Source: Bradyrhizobium sp.
GTDB lineage: Bacteria; Pseudomonadota; Alphaproteobacteria; Rhizobiales; Xanthobacteraceae
Direction: 5' to 3'
DNA: 64,000 nt
NCBI RefSeq assembly: GCF_027451485.1
Contig: NZ_DAIDJE010000214.1
Span: 44,259 to 108,258 of the forward strand
A model generated the notes under the pieces. That model saw only the letters and a program-made list of their open reading frames with translations. It did not search any database and was not told where the DNA came from. A program made the position numbers and the translations under genes. Position 1 is the first letter of the stretch. Every line of letters begins with the position of its first letter. This document shows, piece by piece, positions 1 through 7,715 of this stretch.

Positions 1-2
1 TC

Positions 3-848
3 GAGCCGATGTTCGCCGCGATCGAGAAGGCCAGGCCCGGCTTCACCGTGTTCGCTCCGCACGGCCAGAGCCTGTGGTGGTTCTCATCGACCGTGCTGCT
101 CACTGCGCTCGGCTTCTTCATGTGGCCGCACACTTTCGCCTCGATCTATACCGCCAAGAGCGCCAGGGTGATCCGCAAGAACGCGATCTTTCTGCCGCTC
201 TATCAGCTGATCCTGCTGTTCGTGTTTTTTGTCGGCTTCGCCGCAACCTTGCAGGTGCCCGGCCTTTCCGGCTCCGACATCGACCTTGCGCTGTTCAAGC
301 TGTCGGCGAAAACCTTCGATCCCTGGTTCGTCGGCGTGATCGGCGCGACCGGCGTGCTGACTGCGCTGGTACCGGGCTCGATGATTCTGATGACGGCAGC
401 GACCTTGATCGCCAACAACCTTTATCGTGCCGTCAACCCGTCGGCCGATGACGGTCAGGTATCTCAGCTCGCAAAGGTCCTGGTTCCGGTCGTGGCGCTG
501 GTCGCCGTCATCTTCACCCTGAAAGGCGGGACGACCATCGTGGCCCTCCTGCTGATGGGCTACAGCTTCGTGACCCAGCTGTTTCCCTCGCTCGTGCTCA
601 GTCTCGCAGCGCGCAATTTCGCCACGCGCGAGGGCGCCGGCGCGGGCATTATCGCCGGCGTCGCGACCGTTGCCGTCATCAGCCTGACGGGCGCGAACTT
701 CCACACGCTGTCATGGCTGCCGCCCGAGATCCAGGACCTCAACATCGGCATCGTCGCACTGGCAGTGAACGTCGTGGTGCTGATCGTGGTTAGCCTGGCG
801 ACACGGAGCGCCGCGGCTCCGGCCCGTGCGGCCACTGAAAAGGTCTGA
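3..848 (+). CDS. Sodium:solute symporter family protein, C-terminal part (5' end outside window)
   Basis: This is the C-terminal ~280 residues of a secondary transporter of the SSS (solute:sodium symporter) type. The reading frame is open to the left edge, so the start lies upstream. About seven hydrophobic segments follow one another, and the stretch GFFMWPHTFASIYTAKSA resembles the conserved SSS loop where small residues line the sodium/solute path. The last ~15 residues are an Ala/Arg-rich cytoplasmic tail. It sits in the inner membrane and would import an organic solute driven by sodium; the substrate cannot be told from this fragment. The gene ends 53 bp before the convergent CHASE2 gene. 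Family call is good; substrate unknown. Confidence 0.85.
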   Translation, partial: EPMFAAIEKARPGFTVFAPHGQSLWWFSSTVLLTALGFFMWPHTFASIYTAKSARVIRKNAIFLPLYQLILLFVFFVGFAATLQVPGLSGSDIDLALFKLSAKTFDPWFVGVIGATGVLTALVPGSMILMTAATLIANNLYRAVNPSADDGQVSQLAKVLVPVVALVAVIFTLKGGTTIVALLLMGYSFVTQLFPSLVLSLAARNFATREGAGAGIIAGVATVAVISLTGANFHTLSWLPPEIQDLNIGIVALAVNVVVLIVVSLATRSAAAPARAATEKV

Positions 849-901
849 GCCAACCGGCTGGCGGAGCCGCGATGGTTCGATCCGTGTCGAACAGCCCGCA
901 T

Positions 902-3625
902 TTAGCCCGCAAGCAGCTGGGCTGCCACGCTGGGTGAGGCCAGGAACTGGCTTTCAAATTCCGGCACCGGTAGCGGACGGGCAAAGAAATAACCCTGGCC
1001 TTCTTCGCAGCCCATGAGCGCGAGAAGATCCGCGGTGGCTCGGTTCTCGATACCTTCGGCAATGACCGACAGTCCGAGCTCCTTGCTGAGCGCGACCGTC
1101 GAGTTCACGATCGCCGCGTCGTCGGGGTCGGTGAGCAGGTCCAATACGAAGGAGCGGTCGATCTTCAGGCCGTCGAGCGGGAATTTCTTCAGATAGCTGA
1201 GGCTCGCATAACCGGTTCCGAAATCGTCGAATACGATTCTTACCCCGAGCTTCTGGATTCGCTGGAACGTCGCGAGCACCCGCCCTTCGTCCACGAGCAG
1301 GATATCTTCGGTGACCTCGAGTTCGAGCAGCGAAGGTGACAGGCCGGTCGCTGCGAGCACATCGGCGACCGATCGCGCGAGGTCGCCGGAATGCAGTTGT
1401 GACGGCGACAGGTTGACCCCGACGCGCAGCGGACGGCCCGAAACTTCCCAGGCGCGTGCCTGTCGGCAGGCCGTCTCCAGCACCCAGGTCGCGATGCGCT
1501 CCGAAATCGGCGACGTGTTGACGACCGGCATGAATACGCCCGGCGATATCAAGCCGCGCTCCGGATGTCGCCAGCGAATAAGGGCTTCGGCACCGATCAA
1601 TTCAAGGCTGCCGAGGCCGACTTGCGGCTGATAGAACAGCTCGAACTCGCCGCGCTCCGCGGCGCGCACGAGCTCCGTCTCAAGCATCAGGCGGCTTTCG
1701 ATCTCCTCGCGAATCGAGGCCTCGAACAACACGCAGCCGCCGCGCCGCGCGACCTTGGCGCGACGAAGCGCCAGATGCGCATTGGACAAGAGCTCGCTCG
1801 CAGAACTGCCGCTGGCGGGAAAAACGGCGGCGCCGGTCGAGAGGCTGACGCGATGCGAGCGGCTGCCCGCCATCACCGGATTGCCGAAGGCCGCCGCAAT
1901 GCGCCTTGCCAGATCTTCGATGCCTTCCGACGGACCGAGGCCTGATGCGGCGATGGCGAATTCATCGCCGCTCAATCGGGCGACCACGCCTGCACTGCCG
2001 ACCTCGCCCACCAGGCGATCGGATACCGCGCGCAAGATAAGGTCGCCATTGGAATGGCCGAGCAGGTCATTGATCTGCTGAAAGCCGTCGAGGCCTATGA
2101 TCAGCAGCGCCACTTCGCTGGTGGACGCTTCGGTAGCTGCGATCATCGAAGCAAGCCTTGCTTCGAGCGTATAACGGTTGGGAAGGCCCGTCAGCGTGTC
2201 GTATTCGGCAAGGTAACGGATCTTCTCGGCCTCGCGCTTGCGCACCGAGACGTCGCGCAGGATCGCGCCGTATTGGATGCCGTCCGCACCCTGCCAGCGC
2301 GAAAAGCTGGCTTCGACGGGCAACACGTTGCCGTTGCGATGCCGGGCATCGAATTCGATCACCGTGCCGGCAGGCTGCGCGTGCGCCTGATGGATCGAGA
2401 ACGGGGCCTCTGCATTTCCCGCGCAAAGCGTATCGAACGGCCGGCCGATCATCTCGTCGGGACTGTAACCGAAAATGGCCGTCGCGCCCGGATTCCAGAC
2501 CGTGATCAGATAGTTCGAATCTGTGCAGACCAGACCGTCGCCGAGCGACATCGCGATGCGCTGAAAACGATTCTCGGCGACACGGCCGAGCAGATCGCGG
2601 ATGTCGATCTCATCGAGGCCAATGGCGGCGATATAGACCGCGATGGCGACGTGCAACAATGCCGTGTCGATGACCAGGGGAAACCACATCTGGATGAGAT
2701 AGGCCGACACTTCGATGGCAACCGCCGCCAGCACCAGCACGCCAACCCGCCGTGCGGCGGATACGCGCCGCCACAGCAACATCATGAAGAGCACGAGCGT
2801 ACCAAGTGCCAACACGGTCGTGGTTGCCGAGGTCCAATGCAGGATACGGCCGTGAATCATCGATTCCGCGGCCAGCGCCTGCAACGCAGGTCCGGAAACG
2901 ATGCCGCCGTTGGGAATGCTGAAGCGGTCGCCAAGCTCGAGCGCGGTGCCGCCGATGATGACCTTCTTGCCCTTGATCCGCTCCAGCGCCGCCTTGTTGC
3001 CTTTCAGAACGTCGACAAAGGAAACCCTCGGAATGGTTTCATGCTGGAGTGCGAAATCGATCAGGAATGGCGCGCGGTGCTCGTCATAATGTCCGGCGAG
3101 GACCGCGGCCATCGAGGGCAGGAATTCGCCGTCGAGCTTTTGACCGAAACTATACCGACGCACCAGCCCGTCCGGCTCGATTGCGACATTGACAACCGCC
3201 GACCAGGAATGCGCGCCGAACGCAGCCAGTGGACGGTTGAAGAAGGTCGAGCCTTGGGCCCCGGGCTGCTTGAACGAGGGAAGCACCACCGATCCCCCGG
3301 CATGCTCCAGGGCTTCGAGGAACATCCGGTCGGACTCGGGGTCCGAGGGCGTGCTGAAGTCGACATCGAATGCGATGTCGCTGGCGCCGGCAAGATCAAG
3401 CTGCCGCAGCAACTGGGCGTGCAGCCGGCGCGGCCACGGCCAGACACCGATTTGTTCGATCGAAGGGGCATCGATGGCGACGATCACGATCTCGCCGCCG
3501 GCTGGCTTCGACAGCCAGGCAAAGCGCAGGTCGGCGAGCACGTTGCGCAGGCCGTTGTGCCAGCCCAGAACCGCCGCGATGATCACGATGGCCGCGACCA
3601 GAAGATGTGGCCGGATATGTTTCAA
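902..3625 (-). CDS. CHASE2-PAS-GGDEF-EAL c-di-GMP signalling protein
   Basis: Membrane-bound sensor of 907 residues. In order: a TM segment (about 6-23), a periplasmic CHASE2 domain (about 26-262), three TM helices (about 265-336), a PAS domain (about 350-460), GGDEF (about 470-635) and EAL (about 645-895). The GGDEF signature reads SGDEF at 552-556 and no RxxD inhibitory site precedes it, so cyclase activity is doubtful. The EAL domain keeps E680-A-L, the ELEVTED, DDFGTGY and KIDRSF motifs, so it should hydrolyse c-di-GMP if active. It lies 42 bp downstream of the FecR-like gene on the same strand, so they are probably one operon; CHASE2 is plausibly the input for a periplasmic signal handled by that neighbour. 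Net direction (cyclase or phosphodiesterase) is inference. Confidence 0.93.
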   Translation of the reverse strand: MKHIRPHLLVAAIVIIAAVLGWHNGLRNVLADLRFAWLSKPAGGEIVIVAIDAPSIEQIGVWPWPRRLHAQLLRQLDLAGASDIAFDVDFSTPSDPESDRMFLEALEHAGGSVVLPSFKQPGAQGSTFFNRPLAAFGAHSWSAVVNVAIEPDGLVRRYSFGQKLDGEFLPSMAAVLAGHYDEHRAPFLIDFALQHETIPRVSFVDVLKGNKAALERIKGKKVIIGGTALELGDRFSIPNGGIVSGPALQALAAESMIHGRILHWTSATTTVLALGTLVLFMMLLWRRVSAARRVGVLVLAAVAIEVSAYLIQMWFPLVIDTALLHVAIAVYIAAIGLDEIDIRDLLGRVAENRFQRIAMSLGDGLVCTDSNYLITVWNPGATAIFGYSPDEMIGRPFDTLCAGNAEAPFSIHQAHAQPAGTVIEFDARHRNGNVLPVEASFSRWQGADGIQYGAILRDVSVRKREAEKIRYLAEYDTLTGLPNRYTLEARLASMIAATEASTSEVALLIIGLDGFQQINDLLGHSNGDLILRAVSDRLVGEVGSAGVVARLSGDEFAIAASGLGPSEGIEDLARRIAAAFGNPVMAGSRSHRVSLSTGAAVFPASGSSASELLSNAHLALRRAKVARRGGCVLFEASIREEIESRLMLETELVRAAERGEFELFYQPQVGLGSLELIGAEALIRWRHPERGLISPGVFMPVVNTSPISERIATWVLETACRQARAWEVSGRPLRVGVNLSPSQLHSGDLARSVADVLAATGLSPSLLELEVTEDILLVDEGRVLATFQRIQKLGVRIVFDDFGTGYASLSYLKKFPLDGLKIDRSFVLDLLTDPDDAAIVNSTVALSKELGLSVIAEGIENRATADLLALMGCEEGQGYFFARPLPVPEFESQFLASPSVAAQLLAG

Positions 3626-3667
3626 TTCCCCCGTCCCCCGGCGGGCGTTCGAGCCCGCCCTCGCTTT

Positions 3668-4786
3668 CTAGTGCTTCAGGTTTCCCCTACCGTTGCCGTT
3701 TCCGACCCCGCCGTTGCCATTGCCGTTTCCGACCCCGCCGTTCCCGTTCCCGAGGCCGAATGCGTTGCCGTTTCCATTGGCGCCATTGCCGTTGCCATTG
3801 CCTCCGATGCTTCCGGCGTTGGCGGCGGCGGCCACCGCAGCTGCCACCGAGGAGGCGCCGTTAGCTGCGACAGAGGAGGCGCCGCTCGACGCCGGGCTGG
3901 CTCCGACCGCTGCGGCTGAGACCGCATTCGCGCCGCTGGTCGAGGATGCGTTCCAGACCGTATTGCTCTGGGTGTTTCGGTTCGCGGTGCTGATCGACGC
4001 CGAGGAGCCGCGCGCGAGGCCATGCGTCACCTTGTGAAAGTCGACCTTCACTTCGCCGAGCGCCGATGAAATCCTCACGCCGGTCTGCCCAGCGGTCGCA
4101 TGGATCGCCCCTCGGTTAGCGGCGCTGCGCGGGGAGGCGAGCCCTCCTCTCGGCACCGGAATGCGATTGATCGATGAAGCACGCGGTTTGCCTCGCTCGA
4201 TCGGATTGAACGGGCCTGAGCCGCTGAGCACCAGACCAGGCTTGCCATGCTCAAACGCGGTCGCCTTCTGACCCGGCATCACCTGGGCGATCTGGCCCGA
4301 CTTGAAGTCGGTAACTTCCACCTGCCCGCGCAAGACATCGACGCTGGTGCTGGCGGCATTCACGGCGACGCGAAAATGCGTGCCCTTGACCACGGCGGCG
4401 AGATAGGGGGTCTCGACCTCGAAATGCTTGACGTTGCGCTTCTCCACCTCGAGCAGGATCGAGCCGGCCTGCTGGGTGATCGTCGTCGAAAGTCCGTCCT
4501 TCGCCGCAGCGGGCAGACCTATGACCGAATTCGGCGCGATCAGGATGCTTTCTTCGCCGCGCACCAGGAGCACACGGCCATTCCGCCCGGTGCGGATGGT
4601 ATCGCCGGGCTTGAGTTGCTCGTCGGCCTTGAGTGACGCCTGCTGAACGTCGCCGCTTGAGATCCAGACCTCGCCCGAGGATTTGCGGACTGACCATATG
4701 CCGCCTTCGGCAGCGAACGCGTGAGATCCCGTCAAAAGTGCAAGTCCAGCCATCAACCCGGCCAGATAGTTGCGCGCCCGTTTCAT
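3668..4786 (-). CDS. FecR-domain periplasmic protein with Asn/Gly-repeat tail
   Basis: 372 residues. A clear signal peptide (MKRARNYLAGLMAGLALLTG, cleavage after AFA) is followed by a FecR-type beta domain (about 30-190; GDTIRTGRNGRVLLVRGEES, VKGTHFRVAV). Then comes a Ser/Ala-rich linker, and a low-complexity tail of NG and GNGNGG units ending in RGNLKH. There is no TM anti-sigma segment, so unlike classical FecR this is likely a soluble periplasmic or exported protein. Two DNA copies of a 27-bp unit encode part of the tail. It is the first gene of an operon with the CHASE2 protein and is divergent from the TpsB gene, suggesting a shared surface function. The role of the tail is unknown. Confidence 0.85.
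   Translation of the reverse strand: MKRARNYLAGLMAGLALLTGSHAFAAEGGIWSVRKSSGEVWISSGDVQQASLKADEQLKPGDTIRTGRNGRVLLVRGEESILIAPNSVIGLPAAAKDGLSTTITQQAGSILLEVEKRNVKHFEVETPYLAAVVKGTHFRVAVNAASTSVDVLRGQVEVTDFKSGQIAQVMPGQKATAFEHGKPGLVLSGSGPFNPIERGKPRASSINRIPVPRGGLASPRSAANRGAIHATAGQTGVRISSALGEVKVDFHKVTHGLARGSSASISTANRNTQSNTVWNASSTSGANAVSAAAVGASPASSGASSVAANGASSVAAAVAAAANAGSIGGNGNGNGANGNGNAFGLGNGNGGVGNGNGNGGVGNGNGRGNLKH
3690..3830. repeat. Short tandem repeats encoding the Asn/Gly tail of the FecR-like protein
   Basis: A 21-base core, read TTGCCGTTTCCGACCCCGCC (plus one G) on the + strand, occurs at 3693 and again at 3720 (period 27 bp, 9 codons). Shorter GTTGCC/GTTTCC hexamer variants follow to about 3830. 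It is in-frame coding repeat DNA inside the FecR-like gene and likely to vary in length between strains. Confidence 0.75.
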
Positions 4787-4910
4787 AGCTTTGCCCTCAG
4801 CCTTCGATCGCCCGAGGCTAAGCCGAAAAACTCAATATTGAGTGTGCAGGCCGGCCGGTTTTGGCGGCGCCCGTTAACGATTCATTGACCATGAAATCTT
4901 ATGAATTTTC
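4787..4910. promoter_or_regulatory. Divergent control region between the FecR-like and TpsB genes
   Basis: 124 bp between two divergent starts. It contains a perfect 14-bp palindrome, ACTCAATATTGAGT (4830-4843), a plausible operator for a dimeric regulator. There is also an inverted repeat CATGAAA...TTTCATG (4890-4913) whose right arm overlaps the chosen ATG of the TpsB gene. No Shine-Dalgarno sequence precedes that ATG. No convincing -35/-10 pair was identified. Confidence 0.45.
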
Positions 4911-6710
4911 ATGCATCTAAGAGCAGTGCGGTGGAACCCGCAAACCAACGAAGGGGATGTCGTCAACGGGCCGGCCCACCGCCAGGCGGGACTCGCTGCG
5001 CTAGGGCTTGCAACCTTCTTCGTGCTCATGGCTTCGTTCCCTGCGCAGGCACAGCAGGCCGCGCCGCCGGCATACGATCCAAGGCAATTTGACCAGCGCT
5101 TCAATGGTTCACAGTCCGGATGGACCCCCTCCACGCGACCGCCCCGCCTGCGGATGCCAGCCCTGGCACAGCCGGCGACGCCGCCGGCAGATACAAGACC
5201 GTTGTTCGTGCTTCGCCACGTCTCGATCGCCGGCGCCACGGCGATTCCACCCGACCACCTGGCGAGCGTCTACCAACCTTACGTCGGCAAGAAGGTCTCG
5301 CAGGCCGACCTCGCCGCGATCGCGGCGGGCATCGGCGATATCTACCGCGCCGCAGGATTCAACCTGAGCCGGGCGATCATTCCCCCGCAGGACATCAAAA
5401 ACGGATCAATCCGCGTTCAGGTGATCGAAGGCAGTATCACCGCTCTCGATGTCAGGGGCGAGGGCGCCGAGGAGTTCGGCGTGCGGCAGATGCTCGCGCC
5501 GGTGCTTGCCGAACACCCCTCGCGGCTCGGGACGCTGGAACGGAAACTACTCCTGATCAACAACCGTCCGGGCGTGCGCATCGCGGACACCACGCTTGAG
5601 GAGATCGGCACCGCCAGCGGTCATTTCCGCCTGACCGTTTTCGTCAAGACCTGGCATGTCTTTGCTTCGCTCGGCGTTGACAACCTTGGCGCCGCCGCCG
5701 TCGGCCCATGGGAAAGCTACGCGACGGCGGCATACAATTCCCTGCTCAGGCCCGGAGATACACTGGCGGTCAATCTTTCGACCACCCCCAACGACCCGCG
5801 TGAGCTCGGCTTCGGCCGATTGTCCTATGACACCCCGATCGGCGATGACGGCGTGCGCGTCGGCGTCTCCGGCATGTACAGCGACGTGTGGCCCGGCGAC
5901 TACCGCCGCGCCCTCGGCGACAACACGACGATGGAAGGCTTCGAGCTTCGCGCCAGCGTGGTGCCGATACAGTCGCAGCGCTCGACGCTGACGATCACGA
6001 GCGCCTTCGACCTCAGCAACGTCTCCGAAAGCGACCTGTTCGGGACAATCTATGAAGATCGCATCCGCACCTTCGGTCTGACGGGAGACTACCGCCTCCA
6101 GGACAATTTCGGCGGCAGCAACTTTCTGACCCTGACGTGGCGGCAGGGTCTCAACGTGCTCGGCGCCTCACAAGCCGACGACGACTTCGTGTCGCACATC
6201 GGTGCTTCCCCGAGCTTCTCGGCGCTCGACGTCTGGTTCACCCGCTATCAGTCCTTGACGGATGCGTGGTCGCTCAAGATTGCGGCTGCCGCCCAGGCCG
6301 CATCCGGGCCGTTATACCTGTCGCAACAATTCTATCTTGGCGGCGCGGCGTTCGGCCGAGCATATGCCGCCGCCGAAACCAGCGGGGATAACGGCATGGC
6401 CGGCACGCTGGAGCTCCGTTTCGACCAGAAACTAAATTCCCAGTTTTTGACAGGCTATCAGCTCTACAGCTTCGTCGACAGCGGCGTCGCGTGGAACGCC
6501 GGCTACAACTATACCGACGGCATCTCGCTCACCTCGGTCGGCGGCGGCGTTCGCTTTTTCCTCGCCAACAATACGCAAGCCGATCTCGCGATCGCGGTCC
6601 CGTTGACCTACCGCTCCCCTGATAATCCCGGCCGCGACGTGCGCGTGCTGTTCTCGCTCACCAGCGCGCTCGAACTGTGCCCGTCGAGGGCGTCGAACCA
6701 CTGCATGTAA
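4911..6710 (+). CDS. ShlB/FhaC/HecB-type outer-membrane transporter (TpsB)
   Basis: 599 residues, the usual length for a two-partner-secretion TpsB pore. A long N-terminal signal sequence ends near AQAQQ. After a Pro-rich linker comes a POTRA_2 domain (about 96-172, FVLRHVSIAGATAIP...), a second POTRA-like part, and a beta barrel from about 230 to the end. GGAAFGRAY matches the conserved VRGY loop region of this family. It would export one large beta-helical TpsA protein across the outer membrane. No tpsA-like gene is present nearby. The C terminus is unusual: after the last strand (VRVLFSLTSALEL) it carries a ten-residue Cys-containing tail instead of ending on an aromatic residue. The start at 4911 lacks a ribosome binding site, so the true start is uncertain. 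Confidence 0.9.
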   Translation: MHLRAVRWNPQTNEGDVVNGPAHRQAGLAALGLATFFVLMASFPAQAQQAAPPAYDPRQFDQRFNGSQSGWTPSTRPPRLRMPALAQPATPPADTRPLFVLRHVSIAGATAIPPDHLASVYQPYVGKKVSQADLAAIAAGIGDIYRAAGFNLSRAIIPPQDIKNGSIRVQVIEGSITALDVRGEGAEEFGVRQMLAPVLAEHPSRLGTLERKLLLINNRPGVRIADTTLEEIGTASGHFRLTVFVKTWHVFASLGVDNLGAAAVGPWESYATAAYNSLLRPGDTLAVNLSTTPNDPRELGFGRLSYDTPIGDDGVRVGVSGMYSDVWPGDYRRALGDNTTMEGFELRASVVPIQSQRSTLTITSAFDLSNVSESDLFGTIYEDRIRTFGLTGDYRLQDNFGGSNFLTLTWRQGLNVLGASQADDDFVSHIGASPSFSALDVWFTRYQSLTDAWSLKIAAAAQAASGPLYLSQQFYLGGAAFGRAYAAAETSGDNGMAGTLELRFDQKLNSQFLTGYQLYSFVDSGVAWNAGYNYTDGISLTSVGGGVRFFLANNTQADLAIAVPLTYRSPDNPGRDVRVLFSLTSALELCPSRASNHCM

Positions 6711-6734
6711 ATAAATTTCGGCGGCTCCGGCCGA

Positions 6735-7118
6735 TCAGCCGATCGCAACCCCGCCACCGATCGTGCGGTTGAGAACTTGCGTGGTTTTCTCGATCCGGTC
6801 GGCGGCGGCGTTCAGCGCGTTGGCGACCGCGATCTGCGTTGCCCTGGCGCGATCGGCCGCAACCTCCCGGACGTCCGCAAGCGCGACCAGTTCCTGTTCG
6901 AGGCTGTGGATGCGATTGTCCGCATCCTGCAACTCGTCACAGACGGTCAGCGCCGCCATCACGGTGAGCCTTGCGTCGCCGATCTCGCCGAACTTGCCGC
7001 GCAGGCTCTGGATGCGAGACTCGAGGCTCTCGGCGAGCCGAAGCAGCCGCGTCTCCTGCCCCGCCTCGCAGGCCATGCGATATTGCCGCCCGTTGATGGT
7101 GACGTTGACATGGCTCAT
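6735..7118 (-). CDS. zapA: Cell division protein ZapA
   Basis: 127 residues. The N-terminal ZapA fold (MSHVNVTINGRQYRMACEAG, a beta-hairpin that binds FtsZ) is followed by a long coiled coil (about 25-110) used for dimer and tetramer formation. ZapA bundles FtsZ filaments at the division site. The ATG overlaps the TGA of the upstream DUF4164 gene (ATGA, 7115-7118), so the two are translationally coupled. The gene ends 24 bp from the convergent TpsB gene. Confidence 0.93.
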   Translation of the reverse strand: MSHVNVTINGRQYRMACEAGQETRLLRLAESLESRIQSLRGKFGEIGDARLTVMAALTVCDELQDADNRIHSLEQELVALADVREVAADRARATQIAVANALNAAADRIEKTTQVLNRTIGGGVAIG

Positions 7119-7435
7119 GGCATCTCTCCGGCTTCGAGCACCTCGCGGATCGCGCCGATCGCGGCATCGAGCCGTTCGGCAATCTCGCGATTGGAGCGCT
7201 CGAGCCGCTTGGTCTTGACCAGCGATCCGTCGAGTTCGTCGGCGAGACGGGCGCGATCGGCGCCGAGCGCCTGGATCCGGGCCGCAAGTTCGTCTTCGTC
7301 GCGATCAGCGTCACGCCGGCGCTCGACCGCCCGCTCAAGCCCATCCAGCGCCGCCATCAGACGCCGCGTGGCGGCCTCGATATCGGCGAACGACTGTTCG
7401 CTGTGGTGCGAACCGTTGGCGGTTTGGTCGTCCAT
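7115..7435 (-). CDS. DUF4164 family coiled-coil protein
   Basis: 106 residues from the start MDDQTANGSHHSEQ; an in-frame extension to 7501 exists, but it begins in the control region shared with tkt and looks non-coding. Almost the whole protein is a charged coiled coil (FADIEAATRRLMAALDGLER ... KTKRLERSNREIAERLDAAI). This short protein is typically found directly upstream of zapA in alphaproteobacteria, as here with a 4-bp overlap. A role in division together with ZapA is likely from context, but no biochemical function can be read from the sequence. Confidence 0.85.
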   Translation of the reverse strand: MDDQTANGSHHSEQSFADIEAATRRLMAALDGLERAVERRRDADRDEDELAARIQALGADRARLADELDGSLVKTKRLERSNREIAERLDAAIGAIREVLEAGEMP

Positions 7436-7620
7436 GGATCGCTCAGCATACCCCCGGGGGCGCCGGGACGCCTCTTGCAAAATCAAGCGGTTGGAAATCA
7501 AGCATTTGGGGGAAGAAACTTACGTAACGAACAAGGCCAGCGCAACGCCGGTTCGGAACTATGCACCGCAAAGCAGGTTTTACCGTCGCAAATCGTGCCA
7601 CTTCCTTTGACTTTGACAGG

Positions 7621-7695
7621 TGAGGTGCTATCCAGCCCTCGACTTCCGGTTCCACGCTGAGGTTTTTGGCCTCGGCGGCCCACCCAAGCACCTCA
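7621..7695 (+). promoter_or_regulatory. Possible structured leader / promoter region of tkt
   Basis: TGAGGTGC (7621-7628) pairs perfectly with GCACCTCA (7688-7695) and encloses a second hairpin GCTGAGG/CCTCGGC (7656-7662 with 7670-7676). The right arm ends 20 nt before the tkt ATG. A TTGACT (7607) spaced 16 bp from TATCCA (7629) could be the promoter; if so, the left arm would not be transcribed, so the two readings compete. Rest of 7436-7606: nothing recognised. Confidence 0.3.
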
Positions 7696-7715
7696 TTATC
7701 TGGCGGAATTTCATC

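Noticed and set aside
2054..3919. 621-codon + strand open frame opposite the CHASE2 gene
   Set aside because: Antisense shadow of a high-GC gene; no domain pattern, and the opposite strand has a full multi-domain protein.
6711..6734. 6S RNA gene next to zapA
   Set aside because: 6S RNA often follows zapA, but only 24 bp separate zapA from the convergent TpsB gene, so there is no room.
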